A DNA stretch of 20,099 bases from a virus: the IMG/VR virus record IMGVR_UViG_3300025769_001142, positions 1 through 20,099 of that record. One strand, given 5' to 3'. The notes below the pieces were generated by a model, which was not told where the DNA came from, searched no databases, and worked only from the letters and a program-made list of their open reading frames with translations. The position numbers were made by a program, and so were the translations under genes. This document shows positions 1 through 7,596 of this stretch, one piece after another (the stretch's first letter is position 1; the number at the start of each line of letters is the position of its first letter).

Positions 1-86
1 TAAACTGAATAAATAAAGTTAAGCAGTAATTAGAACTGTGGGGGTTATCGTATAAAGGGTAGCCCCCGAATCTAAAAAGGAATAAT
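1..86 (+). promoter_or_regulatory. Leader with strong intergenic hairpin
   Basis: No gene fits here. All three forward frames hit stops within the first 16 bases, so any upstream gene ends at or just before the window edge. Bases 40-47 (GGGGGTTA) pair with 60-67 (TAGCCCCC), giving an 8-bp stem with one G-U pair and a 12-base loop. The five consecutive G-C pairs are unusual in this AT-rich window. The stem is followed by GAATCTAAAAAGG rather than a T tract, so a classical intrinsic terminator is not supported. An RNA-processing or mRNA-stability hairpin is equally possible. A TATAAA at 51-56 lies inside the loop, but no convincing -35 box accompanies it. The ribosome-binding site AAGGA at 77-81 belongs to the next gene. 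Confidence 0.5.
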
Positions 87-332
87 ATGAATTGTGTACA
101 TTGTAAAAACCCAAACCCTGAAAGATGGTTCTACTGCAGAGCGTGTGGTAAGAAAGCATCTGAGGCTATATTTACAACTAACTTATATATGATGAGTGAA
201 GCTGGGAAGAGAAGTGACATAGAATTTTCACAAGTTAGTATGGATAGCCATATAGATAAGATGAAGAAAGAAAAAACAAAGAAGTTAAACAATGTTTGGA
301 AAGAAAGAGTAAAGCAAGCAGGTGTTAATTAA
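87..332 (+). CDS. Small zinc-ribbon protein
   Basis: 81 residues. The N-terminus carries two CxxC knuckles, C3-x2-C6 and C17-x2-C20, with the second in the form CRACG. This is the typical arrangement of a short zinc ribbon that binds one Zn ion. The rest is charged and helical, with a Lys-rich stretch (residues about 56-77) and no membrane segment. AAGGA at 77-81 gives a good ribosome-binding site for this ATG. Its stop overlaps the next ATG by one base (TAATG), so it is translated together with the virion genes. Zinc ribbons in phage late operons can be structural or nucleic-acid-binding; nothing here decides between them. I do not recognise a named family. Confidence 0.75.
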   Translation: MNCVHCKNPNPERWFYCRACGKKASEAIFTTNLYMMSEAGKRSDIEFSQVSMDSHIDKMKKEKTKKLNNVWKERVKQAGVN

Positions 333-1369
333 TGGCTAATTTTGATATACAAATACAAGATTTAGTTGGAACATTTACAGATCAAGTAGCTATGGATGAT
401 TTCATGACTGCTGGTGCTAAAGAAATAATTAACTCTCTTCCAAACAATTTACTATATAAGTGTGCTGATAAAACTACATTAAATAATTCTCCTTCAACTT
501 TATCCAATATGGATACAAGAGGAAAAGTATTAGGTGTTTTAAGATTGGATGCAGATAGTAGTGGTATACAAAGACCATGTAGGTCTGTAAATCCATTTAA
601 AAGAGGTAGAATACAAGACAGTTCGGATATGGAGCTTGCAACAGCAACAGACCCTGCCTATCTTGTATATGATAATACCTTAGAAGTATATCCTACTCCT
701 ACTGCAAACCAAACAGCAGAGGTTGAGTTTGTATCCTTTCCCACTGTAGATGCTGATGTAGATAATGCAATAGCAAATTTTCCAGATGAAGCTGAATACT
801 TAGTAGTGCTATATGCTTCTATAAAAGTTTTACAGCAGTTAATGACAGCAAAGCATGGCAATACAGATATAACAGCATCTTTGACTAAAATAAACAATGC
901 ATTAACAGATGCTACAGCTTCAGCTAATGCGGCTGTTGCCAAGTTTGAAAATGCAGATAGTGAATCTGTTTTTGGAGATGAGTCTACTTTTCTTACAGAT
1001 GATTCTCAGTTAGCAAGAGTTAAGGGTGCTTTAGATGCGGCTGAAAATGTAGTTAACAATAATCAACCTTCATCAGATACAGATGCATTTGGTGCTCAGG
1101 CAAATGAAGATGTTGAAATAGTTTCTTCAGCTTTAAACATTGCACAAACAGAAATAAGAAGAGCACAAGCTCATCTTTCAGAGTGGACTGCAATAGGAGA
1201 TATGAGAGTAAAAGAAATAAACGCTTACTTGTCTACGGCTCAGGGTCATGCAAGTGAGATACAAGCTAGGTTAAATGTTGATAATACTGAGTATTCTTGG
1301 TATGAAAAGCAACAGTTAAAACTGCAATCTGATTATGAAAAAGGTTTAGCTAAGTTGGTAGGTGCATAA
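332..1369 (+). CDS. Neck/adaptor-like virion protein with coiled-coil C-terminus
   Basis: 345 residues. The N-terminal half (about 1-175) has the composition and rhythm of head-to-tail adaptor or tail-tubular-A-like proteins: a beta region with YDNTLEVYPTP near residue 112, followed by NFPDEAEYLVVLYASIKVLQ, a helix that ends the adaptor-like part. From about residue 175 onward it is Ala/Glu/Gln-rich and heptad-like, including the DSQLARVKGALDAAE segment, and is predicted to form long helices or coiled coil to the C-terminus. I recall very similar coiled-coil proteins from uncultured marine phages, but that is memory and not a search. It is joined to both neighbours by TAATG overlaps. Role as a neck or adaptor component is inferred from sequence style and from the connector-like genes that follow. 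Confidence 0.65.
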   Translation: MANFDIQIQDLVGTFTDQVAMDDFMTAGAKEIINSLPNNLLYKCADKTTLNNSPSTLSNMDTRGKVLGVLRLDADSSGIQRPCRSVNPFKRGRIQDSSDMELATATDPAYLVYDNTLEVYPTPTANQTAEVEFVSFPTVDADVDNAIANFPDEAEYLVVLYASIKVLQQLMTAKHGNTDITASLTKINNALTDATASANAAVAKFENADSESVFGDESTFLTDDSQLARVKGALDAAENVVNNNQPSSDTDAFGAQANEDVEIVSSALNIAQTEIRRAQAHLSEWTAIGDMRVKEINAYLSTAQGHASEIQARLNVDNTEYSWYEKQQLKLQSDYEKGLAKLVGA

Positions 1370-1719
1370 TGGCAGTACATTCAATAACTGTAAAAGAATT
1401 AATAAGTAGAGTAAGATTGGTTTTTCCAGATGCTCCAGAAACTTATATACTAAATTTAATAAACGATGCTTTGGTTGAGGTAGGAACTTACAAAACAAAA
1501 GTAGTTCATGCTAAAATATCAACTGTAGCAGATAGAATGTATTATGATTTAGCTGATGGTGCACAAGACTCTAGTAATAATAAGCTTGAAGTTAATCAAG
1601 TGATTAGAGTTTACTTAATGGACAATGAAGGAGACTATATACAAATACCAAGATTGGTTGATAAGAATTTATTATTAGCTGATATAGCAAGTGAAAGCAA
1701 CGTAAATACACCAGATTAA
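1369..1719 (+). CDS. Connector-like protein, N-terminal part of a possible split gene
   Basis: 116 residues. The opening, SITVKELISRVRLVFPDAPETYILNL, is a helical start like those of phage head-tail connector or tail-completion proteins. It is followed by a beta segment with DNEGDYIQIPRLVDK at about residues 84-98. It stops at TAA 1717-1719, and the next gene begins two bases later in another frame. The downstream product reads like the continuation of the same fold (see the split-gene finding). The start is fixed by the TAATG overlap with the preceding adaptor gene. No transmembrane or catalytic motif is seen. The function is inferred from position only. Confidence 0.65.
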   Translation: MAVHSITVKELISRVRLVFPDAPETYILNLINDALVEVGTYKTKVVHAKISTVADRMYYDLADGAQDSSNNKLEVNQVIRVYLMDNEGDYIQIPRLVDKNLLLADIASESNVNTPD

Positions 1720-1721
1720 TT

Positions 1722-2153
1722 ATGGCAAGCAATATTAAATATCCAGAGAACCAAGCAATGTACTTTATAGAAGGTGACAAGCTTGCGTTGATAACAAAAG
1801 TAGATTCTAGTGGTAATGGAAGAACTAGTTCTAGAAAGCAATTTAAGGCTATATCTGAAGCGGTTACAGATGGTATACTGATACACTACTATGCAGAACC
1901 AAATAGTGTAACTGCAATTACAGATAGTTTAGATATAGACAATACTTTAGAGTTAGCTGTTGTTGACTATGTAAAGAAGTGTTTATATATGGATAGAGCA
2001 GGCAAGGCTAGAGATGCTGGTACATCTCAAGCTTCTATGCTAATGGCTAGTAAACATGAGAAAAATTTTAAAGATGCTGTGCATAGGTATGGCGTAAGAA
2101 AGAAAGACAAAACAGGTGGAAGTAGGGTTGTTAAAGTCCCTAATTTAGTTTAA
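1722..2153 (+). CDS. Connector-like protein, C-terminal part of a possible split gene
   Basis: 143 residues. It contains YPENQAMYFIEGDKLAL at about residues 7-23 and a beta/helix region around HYYAEPNSVTAITDSLDI (about 54-71), then a helix (LAVVDYVKKCLYM) and a basic tail (KKDKTGGSRVVKV). This pattern, a strand with an IEGDKL motif followed by a helical closure, resembles the second half of short phage neck proteins. The ATG lies two bases after the previous stop, so translation is probably coupled. The gene could be autonomous or the product of a frame break in a single ancestral connector gene. Confidence 0.65.
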   Translation: MASNIKYPENQAMYFIEGDKLALITKVDSSGNGRTSSRKQFKAISEAVTDGILIHYYAEPNSVTAITDSLDIDNTLELAVVDYVKKCLYMDRAGKARDAGTSQASMLMASKHEKNFKDAVHRYGVRKKDKTGGSRVVKVPNLV

Positions 2154-2200
2154 CCAATATGGATGCTTTTAAGCGGTGGTGGAGGAATATAGGATAGATT
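2154..2200 (+). promoter_or_regulatory. Fibre gene leader with strong Shine-Dalgarno
   Basis: This 47-base spacer is one of the few true gaps between genes. It holds two purine-rich stretches: GGAGG at 2181-2185, and AGGAT at 2191-2195, which sits five bases from the fibre ATG. GGTGGTGGAGG is the most Shine-Dalgarno-like run in the window, consistent with high expression of the fibre. No phage-type promoter can be named from the sequence. Confidence 0.4.
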
Positions 2201-5200
2201 ATGGCAGATATAAATAAATTTACTACAAAAGAAGTACTAAACAAGGTACTTCTAGACTCTTCAGGCAACTCTGTAGCCGCAAATTCTCACACATCTCAAG
2301 AAGCGTTAAACGCTGTACTTGATACTTCTAACAATAGATTGAATGTATCCCTTGGTGGTAGTAATACTATTTCGGGTGACGTTACGATTACAGGCGACTT
2401 AACTGTACAAGGTAGTGGTACTAATACTTATGATGAAATAGTGCAAGGGCAACTTGTTGTTCAAACAGGAAGTTCAGGGGCAACTGTTGATAGTAATGCT
2501 GATGAATTAGTAGTAGAAAGCAATGGAAACGCTGGTATTTCTATACTTACACCTAATGCTAATACAGGACAATTAGTTTTTGGAAGTGATAGTGATGCTT
2601 ATGGTGCTTTTGTATCATGGCAGGGTAGTGCCAATCAAATGACGATTGCAACTGCTAATGATGGTGATTCTATGGTATTGCAAACAGCAAATAAAGTTAC
2701 TGCACTAACTATAGACTCAAGCCAAAATGCTAATTTTGCATCTAAAATTGGGATTGGAGTATCTCCCGTAGGTACTTTAGATATAAATATCAGCACAGAT
2801 GCAAGAGGTTCGTTTACTTCTAGTATAGGTGAAATTGGTTCTGGTGTCTTTGCATTACAAGTAGTTAATTCTGCTGGAAGTGCTTTAAAACCAATGGGAA
2901 TTAGAGCAGAAGATATAAGGCTTGTAACAGGTAGTGCTGAAAGAATAAGAATTAAAGACTCAGGGGTTGGTATTGGAAGTTCAAGTCCTATTTCAAATGT
3001 AGAAATAAAAGGAACAATTAGTGCTTTAGATGGAGTTCCATCTGGTTTAGTTGTTCATGATTCTGGCACAGCAAATTCTGGATTGCAATTAATAAACAAT
3101 AGTGGAAAGTTTGCTATACACGCTGATGGATCAAATGATAGAGTAGATTTTTATTTAGATGATGCAACTACAGGAAACAGTTTTGCTGGTTCAGATAAGC
3201 TATTAACTTTAAAATATGGAGTTGGTGTTGGTATTGGAACTGATAGTCCAGCAGAACTTGTTGAGGTTGAAAAAGACCAAAATGCTCATACGGTATTGCA
3301 AGTCGATAATAATACCGCTGGAACAGGAGCATCTGGTGGGTTTAAAGCATCTTCTGATGGAGCAGATTTATATGTAAGGTCATTTTCTTCAAGCTTTACC
3401 ACATCTGGTCGTAACATACAAGATTCAGTTCAATTATTAAGTGTAGGAGCATCTGGTGGGTTTGTAATTGCATCAAATCATGCTACTGCTGATATGTCAT
3501 TTTGGACAAATGATACTAAAAGATTAACTATTGATGGTGATACAGGAAATGTTGGTATTGGAGAAGACTCTCCAGACGAATTATTGCATTTAAAATCATC
3601 TACCGATGCTAAACCAGTCATTAAAATAGAACAATCTGGAAATAATGTAAATGGTGGCGGTCTTATATTTCTAACAAGCGGAACTGCTAATGATAATGAT
3701 GATTCTGGGGTTATAAGATTTAAAGGAATGAACGACGCTGGTACTCCAGAAGAAATTGAATATGCTACAATATATGTAAATCACGATGACGTATCTGATG
3801 GTTCAGAAGATGCTACTATGCATTTTAGAACTCAAAGCGGTGGTTCATTAGACTCAAGATTAGTTATTCAAGGAAGCAACGTTGGTATTGGAAATACAAA
3901 TCCTTCAGTTGCTTTAGATGTTACTGGACAAATTAATGCCAGTACCAATATACTTGCAATGAGTGGACTTTATTCAAACGAATTAATCACAAGAAGTGGT
4001 AGTACTCTTGCTATTAAAACTTCTGGTGGTGCTAATATTGTAAAATTAGACACCGACTCCAGAATCTCACTTTCTAATAATGGTGGTACTGAAACAACTG
4101 TATTTGGTCAAGAAGCTCTAAATTCTGGTATAGGTGGTTCAGACGTAAGGTATTCTGTAGCAATAGGTCATAGAGCATTGATGTCTGAAGATTCAACAGA
4201 TGGAGCTACAGCAGTTGGTTATCAAGCATTAATTTCGCAAAACCAAACAGGAGAAACAGGAAATACAGGAATAGGTTATCAATCCATATATAATAATGTG
4301 ACAGGCACAAAAAATACTGCTGTAGGATGGAAAGCATTAAAAGGTACAGGTTCTCAAAGTGGTTCTAACATTACAGCTATTGGAAGTGAGGCGTTAGCTG
4401 TGGCTTATGGTCAAGGAAATACTGCTCTAGGTCAAAAAAGTGGAGTTGCCTTGACGAGTGGAGTAAGAAATGTATTAATAGGAGTAGATGCTGGTGCAAC
4501 TGCTACAACTTCTAGTAATATGGTTTTAGTAGGAGCTTTTGCTGGTGATTCAATAAATAACACAGGGGCAGATGGTACAGTTGCGATAGGAAGAGATTCG
4601 CTTACAGCATTGACATCTGCACAAAGAATGACTGCTGTTGGTTATCAAGCTTTATCGTCAGAAGATGCTGGTAGCTATCAAACTGCTGTAGGTTATCAAG
4701 CACTATCGCAAGTAAATAATGATAATGGTCATAATACAGCTTTGGGTCAAAGAGCTGGTTATAACTTAACTACAGGAAACTCTAACACGATTATAGGCTC
4801 TGGTGCAGATGCTAGTGGTTCTGGTGGAGTTAATCAAATAGTAATAGGTCAAAGTGCAACAGGACAAGCAGATAATTCAGTAACGCTTGGTAATAGTTCT
4901 GTATCTAATTTTTATCTAGCACCGGGAAATACATCTGGGCAAACCATAAATTTTAATGATGCTGGTGCTGGTGGGTTTATACAGTATGACCATAGCGATG
5001 ACCAACTAAAATTGGCTGTTGCTGATACTATTAATGTTAGATTGTATAATGGCAGATTAGAACCCGGATCTGATGATACTCAAGACTTAGGAAGCACAAC
5101 AAGGGCATGGCATACTTTATATGTAAAAGATGGAATAAACTTTCCAGATGATGCTTCTGCAAATCCAAGTTCAGATGCAAATACTCTGGATAACTACGAA

Positions 5201-5617
5201 GAAGGCGACCACAATCCAACTACTGTTGTTGGTGCATCTGGTGGAGATTATACAGTAGATAGTACAAATGATGTTTTAAGATATACAAAGATAGGAAGGC
5301 TTGTAAATATACAAGGTCTTATTCTTATTACTGGAGATAATTCTGCATCGGGGCAACTTAGAATTTCTTTACCATTTACGATAGGAGACGGAACAGGACT
5401 TAGTGGAAGGTCTTATGGAAGTGCTTATTTATCTTCTCATGGAAGCGGCAGTGCGAACGATACACCGATAGAAGGTAAAGTTTATGCTAAATTAGAAGAA
5501 GGTAATGCTTTTTTTACTTTAGTAGAAGTAAATGACGATGGAACTGATAATGATATAGATAATGCAGATGTAGATGATGCATTTAACATAGGTGTTAATT
5601 TTAGTTATACTGTATAG
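2201..5617 (+). CDS. Large modular tail fibre with GIG repeats and YadA-type head repeats
   Basis: 1138 residues. The N-terminus (1-60) would attach to the tail. VTITGDLTVQGSG near 60-72 is the beta pattern common in phage fibres. Five spaced modules carry a (V/I)GIGxxxP signature at about residues 183, 256, 343, 451 and 561, each preceding a trimeric beta or coiled segment. Residues about 632-903 hold roughly 16 tandem repeats of TAVGYQAL type, the YadA-head left-handed beta-roll repeat. After this come DLGSTTRAWHTLYV (about 963-976), a LDNYEEGDHNP linker near 996, and a beta-rich tip with TKIGRLVNIQG, the likely host-contacting domain. I see no S74 self-cleaving chaperone motif. The product is expected to trimerise. 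Host receptor unknown. Confidence 0.9.
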   Translation: MADINKFTTKEVLNKVLLDSSGNSVAANSHTSQEALNAVLDTSNNRLNVSLGGSNTISGDVTITGDLTVQGSGTNTYDEIVQGQLVVQTGSSGATVDSNADELVVESNGNAGISILTPNANTGQLVFGSDSDAYGAFVSWQGSANQMTIATANDGDSMVLQTANKVTALTIDSSQNANFASKIGIGVSPVGTLDINISTDARGSFTSSIGEIGSGVFALQVVNSAGSALKPMGIRAEDIRLVTGSAERIRIKDSGVGIGSSSPISNVEIKGTISALDGVPSGLVVHDSGTANSGLQLINNSGKFAIHADGSNDRVDFYLDDATTGNSFAGSDKLLTLKYGVGVGIGTDSPAELVEVEKDQNAHTVLQVDNNTAGTGASGGFKASSDGADLYVRSFSSSFTTSGRNIQDSVQLLSVGASGGFVIASNHATADMSFWTNDTKRLTIDGDTGNVGIGEDSPDELLHLKSSTDAKPVIKIEQSGNNVNGGGLIFLTSGTANDNDDSGVIRFKGMNDAGTPEEIEYATIYVNHDDVSDGSEDATMHFRTQSGGSLDSRLVIQGSNVGIGNTNPSVALDVTGQINASTNILAMSGLYSNELITRSGSTLAIKTSGGANIVKLDTDSRISLSNNGGTETTVFGQEALNSGIGGSDVRYSVAIGHRALMSEDSTDGATAVGYQALISQNQTGETGNTGIGYQSIYNNVTGTKNTAVGWKALKGTGSQSGSNITAIGSEALAVAYGQGNTALGQKSGVALTSGVRNVLIGVDAGATATTSSNMVLVGAFAGDSINNTGADGTVAIGRDSLTALTSAQRMTAVGYQALSSEDAGSYQTAVGYQALSQVNNDNGHNTALGQRAGYNLTTGNSNTIIGSGADASGSGGVNQIVIGQSATGQADNSVTLGNSSVSNFYLAPGNTSGQTINFNDAGAGGFIQYDHSDDQLKLAVADTINVRLYNGRLEPGSDDTQDLGSTTRAWHTLYVKDGINFPDDASANPSSDANTLDNYEEGDHNPTTVVGASGGDYTVDSTNDVLRYTKIGRLVNIQGLILITGDNSASGQLRISLPFTIGDGTGLSGRSYGSAYLSSHGSGSANDTPIEGKVYAKLEEGNAFFTLVEVNDDGTDNDIDNADVDDAFNIGVNFSYTV
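4097..4910 (+). repeat. YadA-head-type repeat array inside the fibre
   Basis: About sixteen repeats of 14-20 residues share a core of small/hydrophobic residue, I/V/L, G, then Y/Q/W/S and an A-L or A-G pair, for example TAVGYQAL, TGIGYQSI, TAVGWKAL, TALGQKSG, VLIGVDAG and TALGQRAG. TAVGYQAL occurs three times. At DNA level the copies are diverged (GTTGGTTATCAAGC recurs with changes), so recent duplication is limited to a few units. In YadA such repeats build a trimeric left-handed beta-roll. Loops between cores vary most, as expected for a surface-exposed shaft or head. Confidence 0.8.
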
Positions 5618-5626
5618 AAATACAGT
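5609..5626 (+). other. Small inverted repeat over the fibre stop codon
   Basis: ACTGTAT at 5609-5615 is the exact reverse complement of ATACAGT at 5620-5626, with a 4-base AGAA loop. The fibre stop TAG (5615-5617) sits at the stem/loop junction. The stem is only 7 bp with two G-C pairs and no T tract follows, so it is a weak structure and no terminator is claimed. Confidence 0.25.
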
Positions 5627-5654
5627 TGGAAATAAAAAATAAAGGAAAAATAAT

Positions 5655-5900
5655 ATGGCTTTATCAAAAGTAGAAAAAGATGATTATGAAGTAAGAGGTG
5701 AGTACAAGCATATAAATGTTCGTACTAAAGTTTCTATAATGGAAGATGGTGCAGAAATCTCTTATAAATATAACAGAAAAGTATTAACGCCAGATATGGA
5801 TGTATCTGGAGAGTCAGGAGAAATACAGTCTCTTGCTGGTGCAATATGGACAGATGAAGTGAAATCAGCATGGGCAGATAAACAAGCTGAAGAAATTTAA
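5655..5900 (+). CDS. Small conserved protein following the fibre
   Basis: 81 residues with a pattern of alternating strands (EYKHINVRTKVSIMEDGAEISYKYNR) ending in a helix (IWTDEVKSAWADKQAEE). AAAGGA at 5641-5646 gives a ribosome-binding site about eight bases from the ATG. I recall proteins of this size and shape just after fibre genes in marine phages, but cannot name a family. It could be a fibre accessory or assembly protein; that is inference from position. No signal peptide or membrane segment. Confidence 0.7.
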   Translation: MALSKVEKDDYEVRGEYKHINVRTKVSIMEDGAEISYKYNRKVLTPDMDVSGESGEIQSLAGAIWTDEVKSAWADKQAEEI

Positions 5901-5917
5901 CAAACAAGGAGTCAATA

Positions 5918-6148
5918 ATGGCTAAAAAACAAAAAGAACAGAAGCCAGTCTTGACCTTAGATGATAAAGAATATATCATTGAGGATATGACTGATGAGCA
6001 AAAAATAATGGTAAATCATCTTAATGATATACAGAATAAGCAAAGAACAAATCAATTTGTTGCTGAGCAGTTATCAGTTGGACATAATGCATTTGTTAAT
6101 ATGCTTAAAGAGTCTTTATCTAAAGAAGAGGAATCAGAGGACAAGTAA
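5918..6148 (+). CDS. Short DUF6447-like protein
   Basis: 76 residues. Residues about 12-28 read LTLDDKEYIIEDMTDEQ, and the rest is one long charged helix ending in an acidic tail (KEEESEDK). The combination of a short beta hairpin containing a D(D/G)KEY motif, a DxxTDEQK or DxLSDEAK segment, and a helix matches the small phage family I know as DUF6447; the assignment is from memory. AAGGAG at 5906-5911 is a clear ribosome-binding site. Its stop is immediately followed by the next ATG. Role unknown. Confidence 0.7.
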   Translation: MAKKQKEQKPVLTLDDKEYIIEDMTDEQKIMVNHLNDIQNKQRTNQFVAEQLSVGHNAFVNMLKESLSKEEESEDK

Positions 6149-6439
6149 ATGCTGATAAGAAGGTGTGCTCAAGGTCACGATATTAAGATTTATAGAAACA
6201 CAACTCCCGGTGCTACTCGTACAAAGAATTACCCAGATGGTACAACTGAGACCTTGACATATCCTTCGTCTTATAAATACTTCTTATTAATAGATGGAGA
6301 GATAGAAAGGAGAAGTAATAGTTGGGAAACTATTGAAGAACTTTATGTTGAGAAGTGTGAAGATAAGCATGGTGATAGTCATGGTAGAATGTTAATAGGT
6401 AAGCATGAATTAGTTAATAACGTTATAACAGAAAAATGA
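6149..6439 (+). CDS. Unknown 96-residue protein
   Basis: Not recognised. The reading frame starts directly after the previous stop and ends in an ATGA overlap with the next gene, so it belongs to the same translational chain. The product looks soluble and beta-rich, with TTPGATRTKNYPDGT in a loop near residues 18-32, then SSYKYFLLIDGEIERRS (about 40-56), then a short helix EEIEELYVEK-like (NSWETIEELYVEKCED). There are two cysteines (6 and 70), too far apart in sequence for a knuckle. An N-terminal MLIRRC is too short for a signal peptide. Confidence 0.65.
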   Translation: MLIRRCAQGHDIKIYRNTTPGATRTKNYPDGTTETLTYPSSYKYFLLIDGEIERRSNSWETIEELYVEKCEDKHGDSHGRMLIGKHELVNNVITEK

Positions 6440-6729
6440 AGAATCCTTTAGCAACATTAGTATCATGGCAATACAGAACTGGACAATTAGATGGGTGGAC
6501 TGCGTATCATTTAGCCGCTGGAGCTTTCTTATGTAAGATATTTCAATGGTTAAGTTGGACAGATTTTTGGTGTGTAATGGGTGTGTTTATTATAGGCGTA
6601 TTGTGGGAAGTATTTGAGTGGTTTATCGAAGGAGATGAAGAAACTTATGGAAGTAAAAAAGCATGGGCATACAATACTATAGCTGATATTGTTGTTGAGA
6701 CTGGTATCGCATGGTGGATGGTGCTATAG
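6436..6729 (+). CDS. VanZ/YjdF-like small membrane protein
   Basis: 97 residues with about three hydrophobic segments: residues 19-37 (GWTAYHLAAGAFLCKIFQW), 42-61 (DFWCVMGVFIIGVLWEVFEW) and 80-97 (NTIADIVVETGIAWWMVL). The pattern H-x2-A-G, then WEVFEW, then NTIADIVVETG is that of VanZ/YjdF-type membrane proteins, which carry WE-x2-E and a D-x-x-x-D near the C-terminus. Here the first two TMs of a full VanZ protein would be missing, so it is short for the family. It overlaps the previous gene by four bases (ATGA) and the next start by one base. Possible roles are envelope modification or holin-like activity; neither is proved. Confidence 0.7.
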   Translation: MKNPLATLVSWQYRTGQLDGWTAYHLAAGAFLCKIFQWLSWTDFWCVMGVFIIGVLWEVFEWFIEGDEETYGSKKAWAYNTIADIVVETGIAWWMVL

Positions 6730-7511
6730 TGGCAAAGCACGATATAAATTTTTACAGTGAAAAAGAAGTATCAAATCTACAGTTATTTACTGACAATTTA
6801 TTTGCTTCTTCTGGTCAATTTAGTGGATATAGTGTAATACATAAGTTTGGACATAATACAGATGTTGCAACTAACTATGAAACTTTGTGGAGCTTTGGTG
6901 CTACTTATAGCTATTTAAGCTCTGCTACTTTACTGAAGCTATCTAGCTCTGATACAAATGATGATGATGGAGATACAGGTGCAAGAACAGTTTTGGTTCA
7001 AGGGTTAGACTCAGATTATAATGAGATAGAAGAAACAGTTACATTGAATGGGCAATTAGCAGTTGAGACTCAAAATCAATACTTAAGAGTTTTTAGAATG
7101 ATAGTTAAATCTGTAGGTAGCAGTGGGTATAATGAAGGAATTGTATATGCAGGTACAGGAACGGTATCAAGTGGAGTTCCTGCAAATGTTTATGCTGAAA
7201 TACCTGCTGGTTACAATCAAACAATGATGTCTGTTTATACAGTGCCTGCTAATAAAACTGGTTATATGACAATGTTTTATGCTCAGCCAGATGATAACAA
7301 AGGTTTTCAAACTAGATTATTAACTCAAGAAATAGATGGTATCATGAGGATTCGCAATCAGCTTCATGCATTTCAATCTCAAGCAAATTTTAATTATCTT
7401 CCTTACTTAAAAATAAATGAAAAAACAGATTTAGAGATTCAAGTAAAAATTGACCAAGGGACAGCTGAGTTTGGCGGTGGATTTTCATTAACCTTGGTAG
7501 ACAATGACTAA
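6729..7511 (+). CDS. Beta-rich virion structural protein
   Basis: 260 residues from the GTG at 6729, which overlaps the preceding TAG by one base (TAGTG) and gives an N-terminus of MAKHDINFYSEKE. An upstream in-frame ATG at 6711 would overlap the membrane protein by 19 bases and adds six unlikely residues, so GTG is preferred. The product is dominated by strands. It contains DDDGDTGARTVLVQGLDSDY (about 78-97), ETVTLNGQ (about 101-108), a YAGTGTVSSGVPANVYAEIPAGYNQT stretch (about 144-169) and a closing EKTDLEIQVKI segment. I recall proteins with this GTGTV-x3-GVPANVY signature from many marine phages, annotated only as virion or hypothetical proteins. A decoration, vertex or tail-surface role is inferred. 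Confidence 0.7.
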   Translation: MAKHDINFYSEKEVSNLQLFTDNLFASSGQFSGYSVIHKFGHNTDVATNYETLWSFGATYSYLSSATLLKLSSSDTNDDDGDTGARTVLVQGLDSDYNEIEETVTLNGQLAVETQNQYLRVFRMIVKSVGSSGYNEGIVYAGTGTVSSGVPANVYAEIPAGYNQTMMSVYTVPANKTGYMTMFYAQPDDNKGFQTRLLTQEIDGIMRIRNQLHAFQSQANFNYLPYLKINEKTDLEIQVKIDQGTAEFGGGFSLTLVDND

Positions 7512-7596
7512 TAAAGTAAAAAAAATAATTCAAAAATATCTTGCTAATAGAAGAAGGAAGCAAGTTAAAAAGAAACTCATGAAAGGGAGTAAATGA
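7504..7596 (+). CDS. Tiny 30-residue basic peptide
   Basis: ATG 7504 lies eight bases before the end of the previous gene, and the TGA at 7594-7596 forms an ATGA overlap with the next ATG at 7593. The peptide (MTNKVKKIIQKYLANRRRKQ and ten more residues) has 14 Lys/Arg of 30 and would be an amphipathic basic helix. Both overlap junctions match the style of the surrounding genes, which is the main evidence. There is no clear Shine-Dalgarno, so translation would depend on coupling. It may be a linker that keeps ribosomes running into the lysis genes, or a membrane-active or nucleic-acid-binding peptide. Confidence 0.5.
   Translation: MTNKVKKIIQKYLANRRRKQVKKKLMKGSK

Noticed and set aside
658-942. 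Minus-strand ORF of 94 codons
   Set aside because: Lies entirely inside the adaptor gene; low-complexity Ser/Val-rich product and no ribosome-binding site. It is a shadow frame.
2201-5617. Diversity-generating retroelement target or invertible fibre tip
   Set aside because: No reverse transcriptase, no template repeat and no inverted repeats with a recombinase are present in the window.
5609-5626. Intrinsic terminator after the fibre gene
   Set aside because: Only a 7-bp AT-rich stem with no following T tract; the next gene continues 29 bases later with the same spacing style.
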